Assembly: GCA_022843175.1 (NCBI GenBank)
Contig: JALHOE010000004.1
Coordinates: 49,627 to 113,626 of the forward strand
Source of the DNA: Deltaproteobacteria bacterium
Lineage (GTDB): Bacteria; Myxococcota_A; Polyangia; Polyangiales; JADJMO01
Reading direction: 5' to 3'
Length of the DNA stretch: 64,000 bases
Part shown: one piece after another, positions 1 through 8,523 of the stretch
Numbering within the stretch: position 1 is the first letter of the stretch
Layout: each line of letters starts with the position of its first letter
Position numbers and translations under genes: made by a program
Notes under the pieces: model-generated
The model's input: the letters and a program-made list of their open reading frames with translations, nothing else
What the model was told of the DNA's origin: nothing
Database searches by the model: none

Positions 1-221
1 TTGCTCTCGTCCGCCTTGGTCAGCGCCGCGCGCACCTCGCGCATCGCGGCGTCGGCGCGCTTCTTCGCGGCGTCGATGTGGGGGCGCGCGGCGTCGCTCT
101 TCTTCTGCGCGTCGGACTCCTCGTGTCGTTTCCACGCGTGGAGAAACCCGCGCCACGCCACGACCGGCACCGCGAGGATCGCGACGAGCACCCAGACCGA
201 GCTCTTCCCCGATGCAGTCAC
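1..221 (-). CDS. N-terminal part of a membrane-anchored coiled-coil protein (runs off the window)
   Basis: Only the first 73 codons are in the window. The reading starts at a GTG at 221 and continues off the left edge. Residues 7-22 form one hydrophobic segment (SSVWVLVAILAVPVVAW), followed by a highly charged, Ala/Lys/Glu/Asp-rich stretch that should form a long helix or coiled coil. Third codon positions are almost all G or C, which separates it from the overlapping plus-strand frames. No family is recognised and the function is unknown. The start is uncertain because the frame stays open upstream and no clear ribosome binding site precedes the GTG. Confidence 0.5.
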   Translation of the reverse strand, partial: MTASGKSSVWVLVAILAVPVVAWRGFLHAWKRHEESDAQKKSDAARPHIDAAKKRADAAMREVRAALTKADES

Positions 222-330
222 GCGCCGGAGGATACCCCGCCGTTGGTCCCGCGCGCCGTGGACGATTCCCGGGGTGCGAACGAGGTGAGGTGAGGACCGT
301 CTCGAGGGTGGGAGCTAGGATGCCCTCGCG

Positions 331-1408
331 ATGGGCGAGCCGATCGAGAGCTTGTGGGCGACCGCCCAGCGCGGCTTCGACGCCAACGACGTGGACGTCT
401 CCGCCGCGCTCCCGCACGTCTCGCTCGAGCAGCCACACCTCGAGCTCCTCGCGCTGCGTCGCCGACCACGACATCGACGAGCCGGTGTTCGAGCAGCGCG
501 TCGTCGGCGTGCGGGTCAAGGACCGAACGACGGGCGAGACGCGCGTCCTCGATGCCGAGCTCGTGGTCGACACCTCCGGCCGCGGCTCGCGCGCGCCGCA
601 GTGGCTCGAACGGTGGGGCCACGGCGGAGTGAGCGAGTCGATCGTCAAGTGCAACATCGGGTACACGACCTGCGAATTCCCTCGAACCGCCGGTGAGTTT
701 CGCGACTCGATCGGCGGCGTGGTGATCGGCACGCCGCCCAAGGAAAAGCGGGGCGGCGCGTGCTTCGCCGTCGAGGGAAAGCGATGGGTCGTCACGTTGT
801 TCGGCGCGCTCGGCGACCACCCACCCACCGACCTCGCCGGCTTTCGCGAGTTCGCGCGGTCGCTGCCCACGCACGAGATCTTCGATCTGGTCCGCGAACG
901 CGAGCCGCTCGGCCCCGCGCACGTCTACAAGTTCCCCGCGAACCAGCGGCGTCACTACGAGAAGCTCGCCTCGTTCCCCGAGGGGTTCCTCGTGCTCGGC
1001 GACGCGATGTGCAGCTTCAACCCCGTGTACGGTCAGGGCATGTCGGTCGCGCTGCTCGAGGCGCGCGCCCTCGACGATCTACTCAAGGAGAGCCGGCGCG
1101 AGCTCGCGCGACGCTACTTCTCGCGGGCCAACGCGATCATCGAGATCCCGTGGACGATCGCCACCGGTGAGGACCTGCGCTACCCCGAGGTCGAGGGCCC
1201 GCGTCCGCCGGGGTTCTCGATCATCAATCGCTACATGGAGCGCGCGCATCGAGCAGCAACGATCGACGTCGTCGTGCTCCGCAGGTTCTTCGAGGTCGCG
1301 AACCTGCTGCGCGCTCCCACCGCGATGCTCTCGCCCGAGATCGCCTACCGGGTGCTCCTCGGCGGACGCCGCAGCGCGCCCCCGCCCGCGCCCGCGCCGC
1401 GGGCGTAG
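331..1408 (+). pseudogene. FAD-dependent oxidoreductase, 5'-truncated and frameshifted
   Basis: From about 465 the frame ending at 1408 encodes the C-terminal two thirds of an NAD(P)/FAD-dependent oxidoreductase of the geranylgeranyl-reductase/halogenase type. Visible marks are LVVDTSGRGSRAPQWLE and the second FAD motif GFLVLGDAMCSFNPVYGQGMS, which contacts the pyrophosphate and ribityl chain. The N-terminal Rossmann GxGxxG motif, which in this family lies within the first 20 residues, is absent. Between 331 and about 465 the G/C-rich third position lies in another frame (MGEPIESLWATAQRGFDAND...), and that reading ends in a piece (PHVSLEQPHLELLALRR) that fits just before the downstream homology. 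So there is a frame change near 455-470 and a missing N-terminus of perhaps 120-150 residues. It is next to a Rieske oxygenase on the opposite strand. Loss of FAD binding is inferred; a sequencing error would explain the shift but not the missing domain. Confidence 0.6.
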
Positions 1409-1410
1409 CG

Positions 1411-2442
1411 TCAGCTCGCGGGCTCCGGGGGCGGCCCCGCCTCGGCCCCGTCGCCCTCGCCACTCGCGTAGAACTGTCGGCACCACTTGCGATAGCGCCC
1501 CACGGGGCCGTCCCCATCGGCGAGGAGCGGGCGGCGGATGTGGCGCTTGTTCTCCCAGATCTCTCGGTCCTGCATCACGTCGGCGCGGTAGTGGCGCATC
1601 GTTGCCGGCGCGATCAAGTGGTCGACGACGGCGCGCGGCAACCACCCGAGCCCGCGCCTCGAGCCCTCCGATTTTCGCAGCGCCACGCCGAGGCGAAGCG
1701 CCGTCTGGCCGTCGCCGAGCGCCGTGGGAAGCACGAAGTGCCGGAGCGAGAGCCCGAGTCCCTCGACGTTGGCATCGACGTACGAGAACCCGAGTCCCCA
1801 CACGAAGACCGCGATGTCGACGCGGATGTCCCTCGCCCACCCGGGGAAGCCGCTCGGACGCGTGAACGAATAACGAGTGTGGAGGCGCGGCCCATCGACC
1901 TCGAGGGCCCGGAGCTGCACGTCGCGGTACCCGTGCACGAAGGGGAAGTGCCCGAGATCGACGCTGTTCTCGGTGGTCTCCTGGGGGTGCGTGCGCAACA
2001 CCGAGAGGTGGCGCTGGAGCGGACTCCAGCCCGCTGCGTCGAGCACGGGCGGCGTCCACGACGGGGGTCGCCCGCTCGGGTGATACCAAGCGAAGAGCCA
2101 CCCGCCGCTGCGGTGCGTGGGCAGCGACACGAGCCGCGCCGCCGGTGGTGGCTTGGTGCCGTAGCCCGTGGCCACACACGCCCCGTTGCGGTCGAAGCGG
2201 AAGCCGTGGAACGGGCATTCGAGCGTGCCCTCGCGCACGCAACCCCCGTAGCCCATGTGGGCACCGAGGTGCGGACAGTGGGCGGAGACCACGGCGGGCT
2301 CACCGCGGGCGTCGCGGAAGGCGACGTAGTCTGCGCCGGCGAGCCTGCATCGGACCGGCCGGTCCGCGAGGAGCTCGTCGTCGGCAGCGACGGCGAACCA
2401 ACCAGAGGGATACGGGAGCTCGGCCGGGTCGGAGCCAATCAC
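1411..2442 (-). CDS. Rieske [2Fe-2S] non-haem iron oxygenase (KshA / cholesterol 7-desaturase-like)
   Basis: 343 residues starting at GTG. An N-terminal Rieske domain shows the two-ligand pairs CPHLGAHMG (about residue 56) and CPFHGFRFD (about residue 76) that bind the 2Fe-2S cluster. A mononuclear iron site follows at about residue 160 in ENSVDLGHFPFVHGY, matching the N-x2-D-x2-H-x4-H pattern of ring-hydroxylating and steroid-modifying oxygenases. The overall layout is closest to single-component Rieske proteins such as KshA or Neverland/DAF-36, which act on sterols and need a separate reductase. No reductase or ferredoxin lies beside it; the neighbouring FAD protein is of a different type and damaged. 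The substrate cannot be told from sequence. It ends 3 bp from the stop of the convergent FAD oxidoreductase. Confidence 0.85.
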   Translation of the reverse strand: MIGSDPAELPYPSGWFAVAADDELLADRPVRCRLAGADYVAFRDARGEPAVVSAHCPHLGAHMGYGGCVREGTLECPFHGFRFDRNGACVATGYGTKPPPAARLVSLPTHRSGGWLFAWYHPSGRPPSWTPPVLDAAGWSPLQRHLSVLRTHPQETTENSVDLGHFPFVHGYRDVQLRALEVDGPRLHTRYSFTRPSGFPGWARDIRVDIAVFVWGLGFSYVDANVEGLGLSLRHFVLPTALGDGQTALRLGVALRKSEGSRRGLGWLPRAVVDHLIAPATMRHYRADVMQDREIWENKRHIRRPLLADGDGPVGRYRKWCRQFYASGEGDGAEAGPPPEPAS

Positions 2443-2520
2443 CGGGACGACCCTATCACCGCTTGCCCGCTCCGCTACGGCCCTTGGCGAAGCGTCCCGT
2501 TCCCAGCGGCATCGCGCGGG

Positions 2521-3888
2521 TCACTCGAGCGGCGCGAGCGCCCCCTTCTTGTCGACGCGCGCTCCGTAGAGGCCCGCGTCGCTGTAGGAGAGCAGGACCG
2601 CGGCCTCGCCCATCGCCACGACGTCGACCCCCCGGAAAACAGTCTTGGGCCCGCCGACGTTCTCCATACCCAACACGATCTGCCACGGCCCCTCGTGCAG
2701 CTTCGCCATCGGGCCCATGCGCATCTGCAACGAGAACGTGGTGGCCCGCAGGGGCGATGGGGCCAGGGCGATGCGCGCCACCAGCACGTTGTCGCCGAGA
2801 GACGCCGCCCTGATCGTTTTGCCCGGCGGCCCCGGGAGCGGCTGCGACGTCTCTGCGACGCACTTCTCCGCGGTGCAGGACAGCCGACCGATAAGCGCGT
2901 CCGAGCGCACCCAGGTCAGATCGATCGCGCGCGGACGACACCCACGCCTGAGGCCGCCGTCGGGATCCATCGTCGAGCGCTGCTTCGTCGTCAGCTCGAG
3001 CGCGGGGGAGACGGCGTACGCCCCTGCGGTCCGCCAGACCGACACCGCCGTGGTGCGTTCGGGGGTGCCCTCCTCGACCCCGAGGATCGCAGCGAGGTCG
3101 TCGCCGTCACGACACGCCGTCACGCCATGGATCCCGCGCGGCACCTTGCCGACCTCGACCGGCTTCGCGAGCGGCGGCGCCGTCAGCTCCTGCAAGTGCA
3201 GCGTCGCGTCGCCGGTGGCCGCCTCGTCGAGCAGGAAGAGGTAGCCCGCTGCCACGTTCAACACGCGCCGCTTGCCGGGAAGCGCGAGGGGGGTGCTCGT
3301 GATCTTGCCGGCCCGCGTGATGTGCACCGCGGCGCTCTTGTCGCGGTCCCACCCGACGACCGAGCCATCGGGGAGGACGAAGGCGTCGCTCTCGACCGGC
3401 GCCGGGAAACCCTTGGCTCCAAAGACGACACGCGAGTCCTTCTCGAAGTAGTCGTAGACCACCCACTCGTCGCCTGCTCCGGACAGGGGCACTGCGAGCG
3501 AACCGAGCTTCGTGTCGTTGGGCTGACAGCGCGCCGCCCCCGCCGCGGGGAGAAGGCAGCCGTAACCGCTCTTGTTGTCCATCACGAGGACACGCACGTC
3601 GGAGCCGGGATTCGGCTCGGGATGCACCTGGTAACCCAGCGCGTCTCCGAGACGGCGCAGGGCGCCGAGCTCGAACCGCGGGGCGACGGGCGCGGGCGCT
3701 TCTGGCGTCGCCGCCGTCGTCGGGTGCTGAAGTCCCGCGCTCTTCGCGGCGCCCATGACAGCGGCGAGGACGATGCTCGCGGCGGCCGCGGGCACGCCGA
3801 CGGAGACGCCCCCGAGGTAGGCGAGAAACCCGACCAGCAGGAGCAGCGGCGCCGAGAGCCCGAGCAACGCGACCCGCACGGTCTTCAT
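2521..3888 (-). CDS. secreted or membrane-anchored protein of unknown function
   Basis: 455 residues from ATG 3888. Residues 5-50 contain two hydrophobic segments (VALLGLSAPLLLLVGFLAYLG and VPAAAASIVLAAVMGAA), so the protein is probably anchored with most of its length outside the cytoplasm. The remainder has many short beta-like stretches with Gly/Asp turns, compatible with a beta-propeller-like fold, plus three Cys pairs (for example GCLLP...RCQP and LSCTAEKC) suggesting extracytoplasmic disulphides. No family is recognised. The frame is open upstream of the ATG, and GGAGG touches the ATG directly, so a GTG ten codons upstream is an alternative start. It is divergent from the universal stress protein, 87 bp apart. 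Confidence 0.65.
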   Translation of the reverse strand: MKTVRVALLGLSAPLLLLVGFLAYLGGVSVGVPAAAASIVLAAVMGAAKSAGLQHPTTAATPEAPAPVAPRFELGALRRLGDALGYQVHPEPNPGSDVRVLVMDNKSGYGCLLPAAGAARCQPNDTKLGSLAVPLSGAGDEWVVYDYFEKDSRVVFGAKGFPAPVESDAFVLPDGSVVGWDRDKSAAVHITRAGKITSTPLALPGKRRVLNVAAGYLFLLDEAATGDATLHLQELTAPPLAKPVEVGKVPRGIHGVTACRDGDDLAAILGVEEGTPERTTAVSVWRTAGAYAVSPALELTTKQRSTMDPDGGLRRGCRPRAIDLTWVRSDALIGRLSCTAEKCVAETSQPLPGPPGKTIRAASLGDNVLVARIALAPSPLRATTFSLQMRMGPMAKLHEGPWQIVLGMENVGGPKTVFRGVDVVAMGEAAVLLSYSDAGLYGARVDKKGALAPLE

Positions 3889-3975
3889 CCTCCGAAGGTA
3901 CTCTTGCCGAATGCGCACCGCGATCCGTCGACGACGCGGGTTGCGCTTGCGCGCGCGAGGCCCTACTCGAAACGC

Positions 3976-4776
3976 ATGAAGCCCAACCTGCGGATGGTGG
4001 TCGCGACCGATCTCGGACCGGCGGGCGACCTGGCCCTCTCGGCGGCCACCACCTGGGCGCGACGCCACGACGGCGGCGGCGTCGTCCTCCACATCGCGCG
4101 GGGCGCTGCACGGGAAGCCGCGCTCGACGAACGGATTCGCGCCGTCGCGGGCGAGCTCGCTCCCCGCTTCGAGCAGCGGATCGAGCACGGCAACACCGCC
4201 GACAAGATCCTCGAGGTGGCGCGGGGCACGCACGCCGACCTCATCGTGCTCGGCGGACGCGACGAGGAGCATTCGCGGTGGCGCTTCGGCAGCGTCGCCG
4301 AGCGCGTCGTCACCCACTCGGAGATCCCGGTGTTGGTCGCCCGCGCGCACGCCGAGACCGGCCGGGTCCTCGCCGTCTCCGACCTCTCCGAGGCCTCGCT
4401 CGTCGCGATCGCCCCGGCGCGAGAGATCGCGCGCGCCGTGGGGACTCGCGCGACGGTCGTGCACTGCGTCGAGCCGTCGCTCCCGCACGAGGAGACCCTC
4501 GAAGATCTCGCGAGGGACCCCGAGCTCACCGCGCGGGCGGTCCGTCGAGAGGTGCGCGAGCGGCTACGTGCGCTCGCTGGCGACGGGGTCGACGTCGAGG
4601 TGGTCGTGGGCTCCGTCGTTCCCACGTTGATCGAAGCGGCCGAGGCGCACGACGCGGAGGTCGTCGTCACCGCCTCGCGCGGCCGCACCGGGATCTCGCG
4701 GTTCTTCCTCGGCAGCGTCGCCGGAGCGCTGGTGCGCGAAATTCACCGTTCCGTGCTCGTGGTCCAGCGGCGATAG
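3976..4776 (+). CDS. universal stress protein with two UspA domains
   Basis: 266 residues made of two UspA-like Rossmann domains. The first (about 1-130) contains MVVATDLGPAGDLAL and ADLIVLGGRDEEHSRW, with a GSVAERVVTHSEIPVLV end. The second (about 132-266) ends in SRGRTGISRFFLGSVAGALV and SVLVVQ, the G-rich ATP-binding end typical of nucleotide-binding Usp proteins. The first domain lacks the clean GRTG form, so only the second may bind ATP. Proteins of this family accumulate under starvation or stress in the cytoplasm and their exact activity is seldom known. The ATG at 3976 was chosen because the homology begins there; upstream sequence in this frame reads as antisense of the neighbouring gene. 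Confidence 0.88.
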   Translation: MKPNLRMVVATDLGPAGDLALSAATTWARRHDGGGVVLHIARGAAREAALDERIRAVAGELAPRFEQRIEHGNTADKILEVARGTHADLIVLGGRDEEHSRWRFGSVAERVVTHSEIPVLVARAHAETGRVLAVSDLSEASLVAIAPAREIARAVGTRATVVHCVEPSLPHEETLEDLARDPELTARAVRREVRERLRALAGDGVDVEVVVGSVVPTLIEAAEAHDAEVVVTASRGRTGISRFFLGSVAGALVREIHRSVLVVQRR

Positions 4777-4872
4777 ACGCGGCGCGGGGTGTAGGGGATT
4801 GCGGACACTCCTCGGGTGTTGCGACCCGACGCTCGATGCCTAACTAATCTGCCTCGCTCGCCGGTTCGAACG

Positions 4873-5622
4873 ATGTCCGCTCTCCACACGACCAGCACCA
4901 TTTACTCCTGGCGTCACCTGCCGAGCTGGATGCTGCTCGCGTTCGCCGGGGGCGGCGTCAACGCGGGCGCGCTGCTCGCCTGCCAACGATTCGTCTCCCA
5001 CGTCACCGGCACGGCCACGCGCGTGGGCATCGACGCGGGCAAACCGATCTTGTTCCTCGACTACGCCCTCGTCCTCGGGTGCTTCCTCGTCGGGGCGATG
5101 ACCTCGGTCCTCGCGATCCAGGGGCGCCGCGCGCGCGGCAAGGAGCCGCTCTGGGCCCTGCCCCTGGTGCTCGTCGCGATGGTGCTGTTGCTCGCGTCGT
5201 TCCTCGGCTGGCGCGGCGCGTTCGGCCCTTTCGGCTCCACGGTGGAGACCCCGGGCGACTTCTTCCTCCTCTCGATCCTGTCGTTCGCGATGGGGCTGCA
5301 GAACGCGACGGTCTCCACCAGCACCGGCCTCGCGGTCCGCACCACGCACATGACCGGCCCCACGAGCGATCTCGGCGTCCATCTCGCGACGGCCTACTTC
5401 GAGCAGGGCGAGTCGCGCCGCGCCGCGCTGCGGGGCGCCGGGCTCCGCGGCTTGAAGCTCGTGTCGTTCATCGCCGGGGGAGTGGCGGCGATCCCGCTGG
5501 CGTCACGGTTTCAGTACTTCTGCTTCGCGGCGCCGGCCGTGGCGGTGCTCCTCGGCGCCGCGCTCAGCTTCGTGCCCGCCTGGAGCCCGAACGACCTCGG
5601 CCCGTTGCCGCGCACGACGTAA
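4873..5622 (+). CDS. DUF1275 (YoaK-like) integral membrane protein
   Basis: 249 residues with about six hydrophobic segments. The opening (WMLLAFAGGGVNAGALLACQRFVSHVTGTATRVG) is the hallmark of DUF1275/YoaK proteins, in which the loop with SHxTGT lies between the first helices, and NATVSTSTGLAVRTTHMTGPTSDLG is the second-half equivalent of the same motif. The family is widespread and its transport substrate or role is not established. ATG 4873 was chosen over an in-frame ATG at 4816 because the added 19 residues are not part of the family. It stands alone; the next gene is convergent with a 1-bp gap. Confidence 0.8.
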   Translation: MSALHTTSTIYSWRHLPSWMLLAFAGGGVNAGALLACQRFVSHVTGTATRVGIDAGKPILFLDYALVLGCFLVGAMTSVLAIQGRRARGKEPLWALPLVLVAMVLLLASFLGWRGAFGPFGSTVETPGDFFLLSILSFAMGLQNATVSTSTGLAVRTTHMTGPTSDLGVHLATAYFEQGESRRAALRGAGLRGLKLVSFIAGGVAAIPLASRFQYFCFAAPAVAVLLGAALSFVPAWSPNDLGPLPRTT

Positions 5623-5623
5623 C

Positions 5624-6070
5624 TCACGCTACGTGCGGGCGTGCCACACCGCCGGCTTCGTCGCCGACGATGACCGCCACCAGCGCGCCGGCTCCGACGT
5701 ACGACACGAGGTAGTGGAGCAGGCCCCCCACGAGCAGCCACGGGCTCATGGCGATGAACTGGAAGTAGAAGACCTCGTGGATGCCGACGAGCAGGGCGAA
5801 CACCAGCGCGCCGAACCGCGCACCCCGGATCGCGGCGGTCCGCCCCGGCAGCCGACGCCCGAGTTGGGCGTAGGCGACGGCGAGAAGGACGCCCCACACC
5901 AGCGAGGTGATCGGCAATCCGGGAAGCCGCAGAGCGTGATCGTCGGGACGGAAGAAGGTGTGGCGATCGTGCGCTGCGCCGAGCCAGACCTCGTTGATGA
6001 GGTAGCTCGCGACCCCCATGAGGGCTGCAGCGGCGACACCGGCGAGCGCGTAGCGAGGGATGCGCGACAT
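5624..6070 (-). CDS. four-helix membrane protein of unknown function
   Basis: 148 residues with about four hydrophobic segments (residues 8-26, 55-75, 88-105 and 112-135). Polar residues cluster in the loops, including HDRHTFFRPDDH after the first helix and HEVFYFQ at the start of the third. No named family is recognised. The ATG at 6070 starts a divergent pair with the CIA30-like gene, the two starts being only 45 bp apart, so they share one short promoter region. It converges on the DUF1275 gene with a single base between stop codons. Confidence 0.6.
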   Translation of the reverse strand: MSRIPRYALAGVAAAALMGVASYLINEVWLGAAHDRHTFFRPDDHALRLPGLPITSLVWGVLLAVAYAQLGRRLPGRTAAIRGARFGALVFALLVGIHEVFYFQFIAMSPWLLVGGLLHYLVSYVGAGALVAVIVGDEAGGVARPHVA

Positions 6071-6115
6071 GCGCGCGGGACGATAACCGACACGGCGCGT
6101 GGTAGGGTCGGCATC

Positions 6116-7087
6116 GTGGCCGTGAGCGGGACGACGTCTTCGTTGCTCCACGCCTTCGCCCACGGCGCCGTCACCCGAAGCGACGGCGCCTCTCGCGCCG
6201 AGCTGGTGACGGGCGATTCGCTCCTCTTCCGCGGCGAAATCTCGCTCGCCCTCAGCGGATACGGGGGCGACTGCGCCGCGGTGCGCTCCGCCGAGGGCCG
6301 CTTCGACTTGTCGGAGCGCACGGGACTCGCCGTGGGTGCGCGCGGCGACGGACGGACCTACCGATTGCGCCTGCGCACCTCCGAGTCCTTCGCGGGCGTC
6401 CACTACGAGGCCGAGCTGAAGACCGATCCCGGCGCGCTCCGCGACATCCAGCTCCCATTCGCGGTGTTCCGAGCCGTGTCGGGGTGGAGTGAATATGCCG
6501 GGCATCCACCGCTCGACCCCGCGCTCATCACGTCGTTCGGGCTCGCCGTTCCGCGAAGCGTCGCGGGTCCGTTCGCTCTCGAGCTGACCTCGCTGCGCGG
6601 GTACCGGTCGCCCTCGATCGAGCTCCCGACCGAGCGGGCGCCGAACGCCGACGCGTGGGAGTCCTGGTTCGATCGCGTGCTCTGGCCGGGGGCGCGCGAG
6701 GCCGCCGAGCTGCCGCCGTCGACACGCCCGACCGAGGTGTTCCAGGGCGCCTCACTGCGTCGCGCGGAGGAGCGCATCCCCTGCTACCAGACCGGAGCCG
6801 AGGTCGCGTGCGAGGAGCTCCTCGTCGTGCACGCGGCGAACACCGTCGCACGCCGCGCGCCCGGAACCGTGCGCGCGTGCGAGGCCGTCGTCTACCTGGC
6901 GATGGAGGCCGCCTACGAGCGCGCGGTCGCCCTCGACCTCGCGGCCGAGACGGGCGACTACTTCGCCCGAGAAGCGGAGGCCGAACGGGTCTACGCCCGC
7001 TGGCTCGCGCTCGCGGCGTCAATTCCCGCGTCGCTGCGCGAAGCCGGTCTCGAGGTGGACTCCGTGCCCAGCGATGCGAGTGGTTGA
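6116..7087 (+). CDS. CIA30-like protein (NDUFAF1-type beta-sandwich domain)
   Basis: 323 residues from GTG 6116 (a second GTG two codons later is equally possible). Residues about 30-155 match the layout of CIA30 (complex I intermediate-associated protein 30) domains: GDSLLFRGEISLALSGYGG, an AVGARGDGRTYRLRLRT strand pair, QLPFAVFRAV and a closing FALELTSLRGY. Bacterial members are small galactose-binding-like beta sandwiches, often of unknown role. The C-terminal half (about 190-323) is helical and Ala/Glu-rich, contains a Cys pair (RIPCYQTGAEVACEELL), and is not recognised. It is divergent from the four-helix membrane protein. Confidence 0.6.
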   Translation: MAVSGTTSSLLHAFAHGAVTRSDGASRAELVTGDSLLFRGEISLALSGYGGDCAAVRSAEGRFDLSERTGLAVGARGDGRTYRLRLRTSESFAGVHYEAELKTDPGALRDIQLPFAVFRAVSGWSEYAGHPPLDPALITSFGLAVPRSVAGPFALELTSLRGYRSPSIELPTERAPNADAWESWFDRVLWPGAREAAELPPSTRPTEVFQGASLRRAEERIPCYQTGAEVACEELLVVHAANTVARRAPGTVRACEAVVYLAMEAAYERAVALDLAAETGDYFAREAEAERVYARWLALAASIPASLREAGLEVDSVPSDASG

Positions 7088-7137
7088 GTGATCTCGGTCA
7101 CGGCCCCCCGCCCGGCCCACTGCTACGCATGCATCCC

Positions 7138-8418
7138 ATGCGGGTCCTCGTCATCGGCGCTGGGATCGCGGGCCTCGGCGCCGCGACGTACTTCGCGAAG
7201 AAGGGGCACGACGTGCGCGTGCTCGAGGCCGGGGACCGCGTCGGCGGGCGCGCGCTCACGTTGAAGCGAACCAGGGGCGCCGATCGCGTCGACGTCGGCA
7301 CGCAGTACTACCACTCGAGCTACACCCGCACGCTCGCGCTCATGCGAGAGGTCGGCATCGACAACCTCACCAAGGTCGCCGGCGACTCGCGCTTCTTCGA
7401 CGATCGCGTCGAGCGCGGCTCGTTCGTCGTCGACCACCGCATCCCCTGGATGCGCTCCGCGGGGGTGTGGGGCAACGCCAAGATGCTCGGGTTTCTCCTC
7501 ACGAAGCTCCTCGCGAACCCCATGAGCACCTACGCGCTCGAGGAGCAGACCAAGCTCGACAACACGAGCGCGCTCGACGTCCTCGATCCCACGTTGCTCG
7601 AATACATGGTCCGCCCCCTCACGCTGGCGGGGGCCATCACCGAGCCCGAGCCCACCAACGTGAGCCTCCTCCACGTGCTGCGTCTGATTCGCATCATCGT
7701 GCTCACCGACTACCTAGTGCTCCCCGACGGAATTGCGTCGTTCCACCACGCGCTCGCGAAGCGCCTCACCATCGAGCTCGAACGGCCCGCGGCGCAGCTC
7801 GTCGAGGAGCGCGGCAAGATCGTGGGCGTCGCGCTGGAATCGGGCGAGGTGCGCAAGGCCGATCACGTCGTGGTAGCGACCACCCCGCACGCCGCTGCGC
7901 GTCTGCTCCCGCGAGACTGGACCGACGAGCGCGCGTTCCTCGAGGGGGTCGTCATCCCGCCGTTCGCGTTCCCCACGTTCTTCCTCGATCGACCGATGGA
8001 GCCGGGGATCTGGTCGTGGGTGTCGCAACGCGCGCGAGGCAAGAAGGTGTCGATCATGATCGATGCCTCCCGCAAGGCGCCCGCGATGGTGCCGTCGGGC
8101 AACTCCGTGGTGCTCGCGTGGCCGTGTTTCCCCGCGTCGCGCGAGCTCGTCCCGCTCACCGACACCGAGATTATCGACGCGTGTCGGCACGAGCTCGACG
8201 AGTACTTCCCCGGCTTCTCGTCGTGGATCGAAGAGGCGCACGTCACGCGCCACGCGCACGCGGTGCCGTTCCATCCGGTCGGGCACCAAGCGCGCGCGAT
8301 GCGCTTCGTCGAAGCGGCCGATCGACGCGCCGTCTCGTTCGTCGGCGACTACCTCTCGGGCGGCTACCTCGAGCCCGCGCTGTGGAGCGCCGAGCGCGCA
8401 GCCACGCGACATGGGTGA
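7138..8418 (+). CDS. FAD-dependent amine oxidase / protoporphyrinogen-oxidase-like oxidoreductase
   Basis: 426 residues. The first residues MRVLVIGAGIAGLGAATYFAKKGHDVRVLEAGDRVGGRA show the dinucleotide-binding GxGxxG, the acidic residue binding the ribose, and the GG-motif (RVGGRA) of the amine-oxidase/PPOX superfamily. HVVVATTPHAAARLL is the middle ATG-like motif and FVGDYLSGGYLEPALWSAERAA is the C-terminal FAD motif, so the fold is complete. Members act on amines, carotenoids, porphyrins or sterols; the substrate here is unknown. An ATG three codons upstream (7129) is an alternative start; neither has a good ribosome binding site. It lies alone between the CIA30-like gene and a GH99-like lipoprotein. 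Confidence 0.82.
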   Translation: MRVLVIGAGIAGLGAATYFAKKGHDVRVLEAGDRVGGRALTLKRTRGADRVDVGTQYYHSSYTRTLALMREVGIDNLTKVAGDSRFFDDRVERGSFVVDHRIPWMRSAGVWGNAKMLGFLLTKLLANPMSTYALEEQTKLDNTSALDVLDPTLLEYMVRPLTLAGAITEPEPTNVSLLHVLRLIRIIVLTDYLVLPDGIASFHHALAKRLTIELERPAAQLVEERGKIVGVALESGEVRKADHVVVATTPHAAARLLPRDWTDERAFLEGVVIPPFAFPTFFLDRPMEPGIWSWVSQRARGKKVSIMIDASRKAPAMVPSGNSVVLAWPCFPASRELVPLTDTEIIDACRHELDEYFPGFSSWIEEAHVTRHAHAVPFHPVGHQARAMRFVEAADRRAVSFVGDYLSGGYLEPALWSAERAATRHG

Positions 8419-8523
8419 CGTCGCGCCAACTTACTTCGTCTGTCTCCACTCCCATGCACATTGTGCTCTGTGGCCGGACGCCCTTGGCGAACGAGCATTC
8501 GAGCGGCGTACACCTCTCCGATC

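Noticed and set aside
1540..3960. Very long open plus-strand reading frame over the Rieske and secreted-protein genes, continuous with the stress protein
   Set aside because: It is the antisense of two clearly coding minus-strand genes; only the part from 3976 is a real product.
4855..4880. GGTTCGAAC resembling a tRNA T-loop
   Set aside because: No matching acceptor or anticodon stems upstream and no CCA end downstream; the sequence lies in the leader of the DUF1275 gene.
5624..6505. Longer start for the four-helix membrane protein reaching into the CIA30-like gene
   Set aside because: The added residues are antisense to the CIA30-like coding region and not hydrophobic; ATG 6070 is enough.
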